DNA from: Eutreptiella sp. 'Long Island Sound 2002'
Taxonomy: Eukaryota; Euglenozoa; Euglenophyceae; Eutreptiales; Eutreptiaceae
Direction: 5' to 3'
Assembly: GCA_964036045.1 (NCBI GenBank)
Contig: OZ038382.1
Span: forward strand, 9,000,853 to 9,064,852
Length of the DNA stretch: 64,000 bases
A program made the translations under genes and the position numbers. Under the pieces are notes generated by a model. That model ran no database searches and had not been told where the DNA came from. It saw nothing but the letters and a program-made list of their open reading frames with translations. Below, piece by piece: positions 12,401 to 22,500 of the stretch (positions within the stretch are counted from its first letter, which is position 1; every line of letters starts with the position of its first letter).

Positions 12401-15400
12401 CTGTCCCTCCCCTGGCCGCCCGTCCTCTGGAGCGGGCAGCCAGGGTTCCGCGTCCCGTGTGTCCCGGGTGCGGTCGGTGCGGGCGTGGGGACCCAGCACC
12501 GGCCCCACAGCGTGCGCCCTTGCGGGCCGGCGTTGCTCGCTGTGGGGGTGGCGGAAGGGCGTCCCCGGGGGGGCTGCCTTCCACCATTGTGAGGGGCGCC
12601 TGTTGTCAGGCGCTGTCCCTCAGCCGGCCGCCCGTCCTCTGGAGCGGGCAGCCAGGGTTCCGCGTCCCGTGTGTCCTGGGTGCGGTCGGTGCGGGCGTGG
12701 GGACCCAGCACAGGCCCCACAGCGTGCGCCCTTGCGGGCCGGCGTTGCTCGCTGTGGGGGTGGCTGAAGGGCGTCCCCGGGGGGGGTGCCTTCCACCATT
12801 GTGAGGGGCGCCTGTTGTCAGGCGCTGTCCCTCCCCCGGCCGCCCGTCCTCTGGAGCGGGCAGCCAGGGTTCCGCGTCCCGTGTGTCCCGGGTGCGGTCG
12901 GTGCGGGCGTGGGGACCCAGCACCAGCCCCACAGCGTGCGCCCTTGCCGGCCGGCGTTGCCCGCTGTGAGGGTGGCGGAAGGGCGTCCCCGGGGGGGGTG
13001 CTTTCCACCATTGTGAGGGGCGCCTCGTGTCAGGCGCTGTCCCTCCGCCGGCCGCCCGTCCTCTGGAGCGGGCAGCCAGGGTTCCGCGTCCCGTGTGTCC
13101 CGGGTGCGGTCGGTGCGGGCGTGGGGACCCAGCACCGGCCCCACAGCGTGCGCCCTTGCGGGCCGGCGTTGCTCGCTGTGGGGGTGGCGGAAGGGCGTCC
13201 CCGGGGGGGGTGCCTTCCACCATTGTGAGGGGCGCCTGGTGTCAGGCGCTGTCCCTCCCCCGGCCGCCCGTCCTCTGGAGCGGGCAGCCAGGGTTCCGCG
13301 TCCCGTGTGTCCCGGGTGCGGTTGGTGCGGGCGTGGGGACCCAGCACCGGCCCCACAGCGTGCGCCCTTGCGGGCCGGCGTTGCTCGCTGTGGGGGTGGC
13401 GGAAGGGCGTCCGGCAGGGGGGGCTGCCTTCCACCATTGTGAGGGGCGCCTGTTGTCAGGCGCTGTCCCTCAGCCGGCCGCCCGTCCTCTGGAGCGGGCA
13501 GCCGGGGTTCCGCGTCCCGTGTGTCCCGGGTGCGGTCGGTGCGGGCGTGGGGACCCAGCACCGGCCCCACAGCGTGCGCCCTTGCGGGCCGGCGTTGCCC
13601 GCTGTGGGGGTGGCGGAAGGGCGTCCCCGGGGGGGGTGCCTTCCACCATTGTGAGGGGCGCCTGGTGTCAGGCGCTGTCCCTCCCCCGGCCGCCCGGGCT
13701 CTGGAGCGGGCAGCCAGGGTTCCGCGTCCCTTGTGTCCCGGCAGCGGTCGGTGCGGGCGTGGGGACCCAGCACCAGCCCCACAGCGTGCGCCCTTGCGGG
13801 CCGGCGTTGCTCGCTGTGGGGGTGGCAAAAGGGCGTCCCCGGGGGGGGTGCTTTCCACCGTTGTGAGGGGCGCCTGGTGTCAGGCGCTGTCCCTCCGCCG
13901 GCCGCCCGTCCTCTGGAGCGGGCAGCCAGGGTTCCGCGTCCCGTGTGTCCCGGGTGCGGTCGGTGCGGGCGTGGGGACCCAGCACCGGCCCCACAGCGTG
14001 CGCCCTCGCGGGCCGGCGTTGCTCGCTTCGGGGGTGGCGGAAGGGCGTCCCCGGGGGGGGTGCCTTCCACCATTGTGAGGGGCGCCTGGTGTCAGGCGCT
14101 GTCCCTCCCCTGGCCGTCCGTCCTCTGGAGCGGGCAGCCAGGGTTCCGCGTCCCGTGTGTCCCGGGTGCGGTCGGTGCGGGCGTGGGGACCCAGCACCGG
14201 CCCCACAGCGTGCGCCCTTGCGGGCCGGCGTTGCTCGCTGTGGGGGTGGCGGAAGGGCGTCCCCGGGGGGGCTGCCTTCCACCATTGTGAGGGGCGCCTG
14301 TTGTCAGGCGCTGTCCCTCAGCCGGCCGCCCGTCCTCTGGAGCGGGCAGCCAGGGTTCCGCGTCCCGTGTGTCCTGGGTGCGGTCGGTGCGGGCGTGGGG
14401 ACCCAGCACAGGCCCCACAGCGTGCGCCCTTGCGGGCCGGCGTTGCTCGCTGTGGGGGTGGCGGAAGGGCGTCCCCGGGGGGGGTGCCTTCCACCATTGT
14501 GAGGGGCGCCTGTTGTCAGGCGCTGTCCCTCCCCCGGCCGCCCGTCCTCTGGAGCGGGCAGCCAGGGTTCCGCGTCCCGTGTGTCCCGGGTGCGGTCGGT
14601 GCGGGCGTGGGGACCCAGCACAGGCCCCACAGCGTGCGCCCTTGCGGGCCGGCGTTGCTCGCTGTGGGGGTGGCTGAAGGGCGTCCCCGGGGGGGGTGCC
14701 TTCCACCATTGTGAGGGGCGCCTGTTGTCAGGCGCTGTCCCTCCCCCGGCCGCCCGTCCTCTGGAGCGGGCAGCCAGGGTTCCGCGTCCCGTGTGTCCCG
14801 GGTGCGGTCGGTGCGGGCGTGGGGACCCAGCACCAGCCCCACAGCGTGCGCCCTTGCGGGCCGGCGTTGCCCGCTGTGAGGGTGGCGGAAGGGCGTCCCC
14901 GGGGGGGGTGCTTTCCACCATTGTGAGGGGCGCCTCGTGTCAGGCGCTGTCCCTCCGCCGGCCGCCCGTCCTCTGGAGCGGGCAGCCAGGGTTCCGCGTC
15001 CCGTGTGTCCCGGGTGCGGTCGGTGCGGGCGTGGGGACCCAGCACCGGCCCCACAGCGTGCGCCCTTGCGGGCCGGCGTTGCTCGCTGTGGGGGTGGCGG
15101 AAGGGCGTCCCCGGGGGGGGTGCCTTCCACCATTGTGAGGGGCGCCTGGTGTCAGGCGCTGTCCCTCCCCCGGCCGCCCGTCCTCTGGAGCGGGCAGCCA
15201 GGGTTCCGCGTCCCGTGTGTCCCGGGTGCGGTCGGTGCGGGCGTGGGGACCCAGCACAGGCCCCACAGCGTGCGCCCTTGCGGGCCGGCGTTGCTCGCTG
15301 TGGGGGTGGCGGAAGGGCGTCCGGCAGGGGGGGCTGCCTTCCACCATTGTGAGGGGCGCCTGTTGTCAGGCGCTGTCCCTCAGCCGGCCGCCCGTCCTCT

Positions 15401-17065
15401 GGAGCGGGCAGCCGGGGTTCCGCGTCCCGTGTGTCCCGGGTGCGGTCGGTGCGGGCGTGGGGACCCAGCACCGGCCCCACAGCGTGCGCCCTTGCGGGCC
15501 GGCGTTGCCCGCTGTGGGGGTGGCGGAAGGGCGTCCCCGGGGGGGGTGCCTTCCACCATTGTGAGGGGCGCCTGGTGTCAGGCGCTGTCCCTCCCCCGGC
15601 CGCCCGGGCTCTGGAGCGGGCAGCCAGGGTTCCGCGTCCCTTGTGTCCCGGGTGCGGTCGGTGCGGGCGTGGGGACCCAGCACCAGCCCCACAGCGTGCG
15701 CCCTTGCGGGCCGGCGTTGCTCGCTGTGGGGGTGGCGGAAGGGCGTCCCCGGGGGGGGTGCTTTCCACCGTTGTGAGGGGCGCCTGGTGTCAGGCGCTGT
15801 CCCTCCGCCGGCCGCCCGTCCTCTGGAGCGGGCAGCCAGGGTTCCGCGTCCCGTGTGTCCCGGGTGCGGTCGGTGCGGGCGTGGGGACCCAGCACCGGCC
15901 CCACAGCGTGCGCCCTTGCGGGCCGGCGTTGCTCACTGTGGGGGTGGCAGAAGGGCGTGCCCGGGGGGGGTGCCTTCCACCATTGTGAGGGGCGCCTGGT
16001 GTCAGGCGCTGTCCCTCCCCCGGCCGCCTGTCCTCTGGAGCGGGCAGCCAGGGTTCCGCGTCCCGTGTGTCCCGGGTGCGGTCGGTGCGGGCGTGGGGAC
16101 CCAGCACCGGCCCCACAGTTTGCGCCCTTGCGGGCCGGCGTTGCTCGCTGTGGGGGTGGCGGAAGTGCGTCCCCGGGGGGGGTGCCTTCCACCATTGTGA
16201 GGGGCGCCTGGTGTCAGGCGCTGTCCCTCCCCCGGCCGCCCGTCCTCTGGAGCGGGCAGCAAGGGTTCCGCGTCCCGTGTGTCTCGGGTGCGGTCGGTGC
16301 GTGCGTGGGGACCCAGCACCGGCCCCACAGCGTGCGCCCTTGCGGGCGGGCGTTTCTCGCTGTCGGGGTGGCGGAAGGGCGGCCCCGGGGGGGGTGCTTT
16401 CCACCGTTGTGAGGGGCGCCTGGTGTCAGGCGCTGTCCCTCCCCCGGCCGCCCGTCCTCTGGAGCGGGCATCCAGGGTTCCGCGCCCCGTCTGTCCCGTG
16501 TGCGGTCGGTGCGGGCGTGGGGACCCAGCACCGGCCCCACAGCGTGCGCCCTTGCGGGCCGGCGTTGCTCACTGTGGGGGTGGCGGAAGGGCGTCCCCGG
16601 GGGGGATGCTTTCCACCGTTGTGAGGGGCGCCTGCTGTCAGGCGCTGTCCCTCCCCCGGCCGCGCGTCCTTTGGAGCGGGCAGCTAGGGTCCCGCGTCCC
16701 GTGTGTCCCGGGTGCGGTCCGTGCGGGCGTGGGGACCCAGCACCGGCCCCACAGCGTGCGCCCTTGCGGGCCGGCGTTGCTCGCTGTGGGGGTGGCAGAA
16801 GGGCGTCCCCTGGGGGGGTGCCTTCCACCATTGTGAGGGGCGCCTGGTGTCAGGCGCTGTCCCTCCCCAGGCCGCCCGTCCTCTGGAGCGGGCGGCCAGG
16901 GTTCCGCGTCCCGTGTGTCACGGGTGCGGTCCGTGCGGGCGTGGGGACCCAGCACCGGCCCCGCAGCGTGCGCCCTTGCGGGCTGGCGTTGCTCGCTGTG
17001 GGGGTGGCGGAAGGGCGTCCTCTGGGGGGGTGCCTTCCACCATTGTGAGGGGCGCCTGGTGTCAG
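9431..17065 (-). repeat. Homogenised A-only monomer zone
   Basis: About 36 successive A monomers with few substitutions. Marker variants, such as a 2-bp longer unit with CCGGCAGGGGGG (13,411 and 15,321), TCAGCCGG and TCCGCCGG, recur at fixed distances and reveal higher-order copying. B monomers are absent until ~17,080. Confidence 0.75.
12459..16278 (-). repeat. Nine-monomer higher-order duplication (1,910-bp period, two copies)
   Basis: The block beginning near 12,459 recurs near 14,369. The shared 214-bp marker unit appears at 13,307 and 15,217, exactly 1,910 bp apart (9 x 212 plus 2). Neighbouring variant monomers follow in the same order, indicating a recent segmental duplication inside the array. 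Confidence 0.7.
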
Positions 17066-17515
17066 GCGCTGTCCCTCCCCCGACTGCCTGCCCATTTGGC
17101 GAGCTGTTGGGGTCCGCCACCCACGTGCTGTGGGCGCGGGTGTGTGGGTGTGGGGGCCCAATACTGTCCCCTTGGCCTGCATGCCCTGTGGGGGCTGCGT
17201 GCCGCGGGGCTGGTGGGGGGCCGTCCCCGGGAGGGTGGCCTGCCACCGTTGTGAGGGGCGCCTGGTGTCAGGCGCTGTCCCTCCCCCGGCCGCCCGTCCT
17301 CTGGGGCGGGCAGCCAGGGTTCCGCGTCCCGTGTGTCTCGGGTGCGGTCGGTGCGGGCGTGGGGACCCAGCACCGGCCCCACAGCGTGCGCCCTTGCGGG
17401 CCGGCGTTGCTCGCTGTGGGGGTGGCGGAAGGGCGTCCCCGGGGGGGGGTGCCTTCCACCATTGTGAGGGGCGTCTGAGGTCAGGCGCTGTCCCCCCGAC
17501 TGCCCGCCCACTGCT
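17066..17515 (-). repeat. Distal B-A monomers at the outer array edge
   Basis: One B monomer, one A monomer and a fragment of B end the array. The outer edge is therefore again of mixed type and more diverged than the centre, as expected for a tandem array homogenised from within. Confidence 0.6.
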
Positions 17516-19590
17516 GGGCGGGCTGCCGGGGCTCGTTGGGTGTGTGCGGTGTGTGTGGTTCCTGTGCCGTGCGTGTCGTGGTGCGTGGTGCCGCTCTTCC
17601 CTTGTTCCTCTGGTGCTCCCCTCTCCGGTGTCTCGGTGCGGTGTTGTGCTCGCCGTGTGCCTGCCGTGTCCCCTTCCCTGTGCGCGCCCCTTGCTCGGCC
17701 GCTGGCTACCCCTTGTTCCTTTCGTGGCTTCGTTGCTCTTTACCCTTTCCTCTACCCTTCTCCCTGACATGCACTTTTTCCCTGCCTCCGCTTTGTTGCG
17801 TGTCTCGGTCTTTTTCCTTGTCGGCTCGGGCTTTCTCCTTTGAACCTGCGTAGAGAGAGGGTGTAAACGGGCGTGCGGCGGCGGCGGTTTTGTCGCGACA
17901 CGGCACCTCGAGCTGGCTGGTACGTCATGCGACATGCGTGTGCGACAGGCGTGTGCGTAGGTTTATTTCCTACCTGCTCTCGTCTTGGCTCCACACATCT
18001 CTTTGGCCGCTACCTTTGCTCATTGCCCGTTCCGCGCGCGCGGCGTGACATGCAACATACTTGTTTCTTTCCCCACTACCTTAATGTGTCCTAGTCCTCT
18101 CGCCTTGCCTACGTGTGTATGGCGCGGGCCGGGCGTTCGCTAATGAGAGACGACGGCACGACGCAAAACATGCCTAAGCGTCTAAGACAACCCTACTTTA
18201 ACGCCCAAACGACGCAAACACGAGCATACACTTCTCCTTGGGACCTGTGAGGGGAAGGGAACGTGGGTGCATGCACAAGGTAGCGTGGCAACGTGTGTTT
18301 GTCGGAACCTGGCACACGACGACGCTATGCTATTTGTGTGTATGTTCTAATCAGCGCAACAAAAAGGGTGGTTGTGCTGTAAGAGCAGTTGTCACGGTTG
18401 CCCCGCATTGCACCGCAGGGCAGGACCGTTAGCCCCCCGTGACAACCACTCCCTGGCCGAAGGCCATTTCTTTTTTCCCCGTCTCGGTTGGTGGCGCGGG
18501 CCGGGCGGTTGGCGGCGTGGCACGACATGGTAACATACTTGCGTTCTTGGTGGCGATGTGTGACTTGCCTACTATTTGTTTGCATGCGGCGGCATACCTT
18601 TTGTCCCCTTTCGCTCCCTTTCGCCTCCTACGTAAGCGGGCGTGCGGGTGGGGGGTGGGCACGTCTCGGTTACGCCTCGTGGTCACCTTTTGCTTTTGTT
18701 GGCGTGGTTGCCGTTCTTATCTCGTGTTCGTTGCGTAGCGTAGCATGGCATGTAACATACTTGGATCCAACTAGCCACGTGTGCACGTTGTGTATGTTTA
18801 GTTTTTGTTTGTGTGCTTTTTTGTGTGTTGTGCTTCACCTCGGTGGTGTGTGGCCTCCTTCACGCGTTCTTCTCTCCTTTGTTGATTTTTTGTTCCCCCG
18901 TCGTGTCCCTTCCTACCATTTTGCTTGTCCGTGGCGGTGATGACCTTGCGGCGATCCGGGCACGCACGTACGGGCATACCTTTCTTTCCCTATGTGTGCG
19001 GGGGTGAGCATAGGCATTCATTCGGTGTCACCTCTTGTTGGTTTTCCTTGCCGGTGCGGTTTTCGTTGCGCTCTGCGTGGCGGCGCACTTTGGCGTTGCT
19101 TGACACGTAACTTCCTTGTATTGCGTTTGTTACGGCGTTATGCATATAACATATGGCATATAACATACTTGTTTTTCGGCGGCCGGTGGCGTTGTTGTTG
19201 CTTGTGTGTGTTATTCATGCATGACATGCAACATACTTGTGCGGCTTCTTTTTTCCTTTGTTGTGATCTCCTTCGCGTGTTACGGCGTCGTCGTATTCCC
19301 TATGCGAGTGGGCTTGCATTGCTTGGTCGTGTACTTGTGGTATGTCTTCACCGTGGTGCGGTTTGTTACATACTTGTTCTCTCCTTGTCTACCTCCTACC
19401 ACGTTTTGCTTGTTTCGTTGGTTTCTAGCGTTGCGCGGCATATAACATACTTGTTTGTCGGCGGCCGGTGGCGTTGTTGTTGTCTATGCGTGGTTTGTTT
19501 TGGGGCGCACACAAGTCCCTAGCGCCTAGGGCACGCACTTTGCTATGTGGTTTGGGGCAAGCAACACTCAGCTTCCTCGCCGTCGCGACT
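17516..19590. repeat. T/G-rich non-coding spacer with dispersed AACATACTTG motifs
   Basis: No convincing coding region. The plus strand is rich in T and G with short pyrimidine tracts. A motif close to GGCATATAACATACTTG or GACATGCAACATACTTG occurs at 18047, 18524, 18747, 19155, 19223, 19361 (partial) and 19437, with degenerate copies at 19102 and 19142. All are in the same orientation at irregular spacing. The function is unknown to me. Confidence 0.6.
19155..19483 (+). repeat. Two ~46-bp direct repeats containing the AACATACTTG motif
   Basis: Positions 19155-19201 and 19437-19483 are nearly identical: the motif, then a T-run and CGGCGGCCGGTGGCGTTG. They show that the motif travels with flanking sequence and is the remnant of a ~280-bp duplication. 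Confidence 0.7.
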
Positions 19591-22500
19591 CTATTGTTCC
19601 TCTTTTTTGGTGAGTGTCCTAAATTTTGCGACCTCGCCAAACAGCGGCGTAAAATTGTTGGGGGGGTTTCTGAGGTCGGAAAAGACGATTTTTCGCTTTA
19701 TTTCTTCTGGCGGTGCGTCATTTTCTTGAATTAACAAAACCCCATCAATTGGCTTCCTCGTGTGGAGACATTCCCGTTGGATTTGTCCCAACTCGAAGAC
19801 ATCCGCCGTCACCTTGTCGAACAACCTCTCAGGAATTGGCAGCCCCTTCAATAATCCTTCTGCCTTTTGATTCTTGGGGATGTTCCTCTGACATTGCTTG
19901 CATTCTTTGGCAACTCGCTCACAGGCACTCTTGAGGTCCCCTGTGTACACTCTGTGTCGTAGCTCCTGCTCCAGTACACAGGAGTGTCCGTGGGATGTCT
20001 CATTCTGATGCCAATGTTTGACATATTGGTCAATTAGACAATCAGGAACACAAATGCGTCCTTGCCAAAATAACTTGTCGCCTTGGATCTTGAAATCAGA
20101 CGTCTCTTCAGAGTCGTAAGGCTTGTCCCCTTTCAACTTGTGGTATACAGACCCAAAGAACTTGTCCTCCTTGTACCTCTTCGTCCAATCCACATAGAGG
20201 AAGAAAGTTTCCTTGTCCTTTTGTTGTGGAGGGAGCGTGGATTTCGCCTTGGATCCTGTCACTGGAAACACATTCAGGAGCGGCAGCGACGACTCAGAGT
20301 CAGAGTTAACCCTTTCAGTCTGATCTGCCTTGGTAATCTCCTTGCATCTGACCAATTCAACCTTCATCCGATTCTTAATCGAACATTGAAGACCATGTTT
20401 CTTGATCAGTGCTTGTTCCTCCTTATCAAACTCGATCACTTCGGCTTTATCCGTCGCTGTCCCATGAAAACTCACTTCAGAGTAAGCCTCTGAGGCTGGG
20501 TAGGCCCAGCAACTGCCGGCGTCCGCCACTGTATTGTAGCGCCCTGGAATGTAAGTCACGTGGAGGTCAAATCTGCTGAGAGTTTCATGCCAACGGCCTC
20601 TCCTCCCAGCTGGTCCACCAGGGGTATCCACATGTTCTGTCCTGCAGCTCTCCAGTGACTTGTGGTCAGTCAGTACCTCAACGCGATGGCCCAAGATCCA
20701 ACCTTCATAACGCCGTAAGGCACAAAGGATTGCGTAGGCTTCTTGTTCCCTTGGACTCCAATTTCGCTGTCTTGTTGTAAGCTTGCGAGACCAGAAAGCC
20801 AGAGGATGATGGTGACCTTGGTCATCGACTTGTTCGATCGTAGCACCAATGGCGTAACGACTGGCGTCTGTGCGAATATAAAAAGGTCTTCCATCCAACC
20901 ACGGAGTCTTTAATGTAACCACATTTGCCAGTGCTTCCTTGAGACCAGTAAAGGCCTCTTCACATTCTGCCGTCCACTTGAGCTTGACTTGAGATCCCTT
21001 CTTTCCTTCTATTTTGCCAACCTTGAGTAACTCTGTCAATGGACCAGAGAACTTGGCGTAGAGGGCAAGGAACTCGTGGTAATAATTGCAGCAGCCTAAA
21101 AAGGCACGAAGCTGCGTGATGGTTTTAGGCCTTTCCCATAGCTGCAGGGCAGCCATTTTCCCTGGGGCCGGTCTCTTTGTCCCATCTTCCAAGACAGAGC
21201 CACAAAATTCCACGCTCTGGAGGAACATTTTGCCCTTCTTGAGTCCACACACGAGCTTCTTTTGTCGAAGGACTTCGAGAACTTTGCGGACTTGTTCTTC
21301 GTGCAACTTCAGGCACTCATCAAAGTTTTTTCCCAACGGCGTGGCAATCAGAAGGTCGTCAATGTAGATGCTGCAGAATTCTTGTAAATTCAGAGACTTG
21401 TGCTTCTGAAATAAAATGGTCTCCATCATCTTCTGGAACATCGACGGCGCATTCTTCAGACCCATCGGCAGTACAGTCCACTGGACGGTGCCACAGGGCG
21501 TGCACATTGCCGTCAAATGCCTATCCTCCTTTCGAAGTGGCATTCGGTGAAAGCCATGGCGCAAATCCAACACAGTAAAGAGCTTACCTTTGGGTCTCGC
21601 GGCGATCTCCTTCTCGATTAAAGGAAGGGGATGCGCGTCAGGTACCGTGGCGGCATTCAGAGCTCTGTAATCCACCACTAGACGCCAAGCATCTATGATT
21701 GATTGGTCAGCAGGTGGGGTTTTTGGCACAGTAAATGGTGCTGAACACCACTCAGAACTCATGCAGCCCTCCAACCAACCGAACTCATAGAGATTGCGCT
21801 CAATAATCTTTCGCAGGGCTTCTGCTTTGGTGCCGTGAAGGTGGAATGGACGTTGTTTGTGCACCTTTGAGCCTTGGATTATCTCAATCTTGGCTCCCCC
21901 ATTTTCACATCGAATTGGTGGGTTTTTCCACAACTTCCCACTCAGCACGTCATCTTTATAATCTTCGAACACTGCGTCCCTTCTTGCAGATATCTTGTCT
22001 CCGTCGACCTGATTCCCACATTTAATCACCGACATTATGTCCACCAATTTGCGAATTGTTGGTCGTGGTCTCATATTCTTGGCCCCTTCATTCCAAACTT
22101 CGTCGTCGCATTGTTGGCGGATGAAGGTCACCTGAGCTCGCTCCTCTGTGGGATCCCACCAATTAAGGGGGTGCACAAATGTCTTGAAGGAAAGGTCGGA
22201 CGAATTCAGCTGCATTCCTGTCAATTCAGGTGAAAATCTTGGAAATTTGTCGTCATTCTTGCTTGAAATCTTGACATTTTTGGCTTGATTCTTGTCTGAT
22301 GGGGACGAATTGGAATGGATGGAGGCGTTCTCTTGAGGGACGCCGATTGTCCTTCCCTCCTTCCGCGACGATACGTCGGGATTCCGCTCTCGATCGTCTC
22401 GATCCACCTCAATTTCGTCGATTCTTGAGGAATTTGAGATGACCTCTTCTGTTCCCATTTCACTGTCATCTCGCCAAAAATCTCCCAGATTCCCGTCAAC

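Larger units (their letters stand above)
5371..17515 (-). repeat. ~12-kb tandem array of ~212-bp GC-rich monomers (LINE-A 5' monomer array)
   Basis: Near-identical units follow at 212-bp spacing, for example plus-strand anchor points 11399, 11611, 11823, 12035, 12247 and 12459. The total is roughly 57 units. There are two related monomers: A (212 bp, contains CGTGTGTCCCGGGTGCGG) and B (~207 bp, contains GGGCGGGCTGTTGGGGTCC). Both share the block GGTGTCAGGCGCTGTCCCTC. Composition is very GC-rich, so every frame stays open and gives spurious repeated peptides. The proximal end joins the LINE-A leader at the same point as the short stub upstream of copy 2 ORF1. This suggests a tandem 5' UTR/promoter array comparable to mouse L1 monomers. 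An independent satellite invaded by the LINE is the alternative. Confidence 0.85.

Noticed and set aside
5440-17480. Dozens of 185-205-codon open frames on both strands (MSRVRSVRAWGPS... and MVEGTPPGDALPP...) as a repetitive protein family
   Set aside because: They recur every 212 bp on both strands because the GC-rich monomer length is offset by stop-poor composition. Different frames are open equally and show no coding constraint.
5371-17515. CRISPR array or rDNA spacer
   Set aside because: There are no short repeat/unique spacer pairs; the whole unit repeats. No rRNA sequence is adjacent, and the context is a eukaryotic LINE.
18000-19500. Small hydrophobic frames in the T-rich spacer as genes
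   Set aside because: Short, overlapping in several frames, explained by T/G-rich composition.
17516-19590. Gypsy-1 3' LTR in the T-rich spacer
   Set aside because: No stretch matches the 5' LTR beyond short coincidences such as GTTAC; termini and interior differ.
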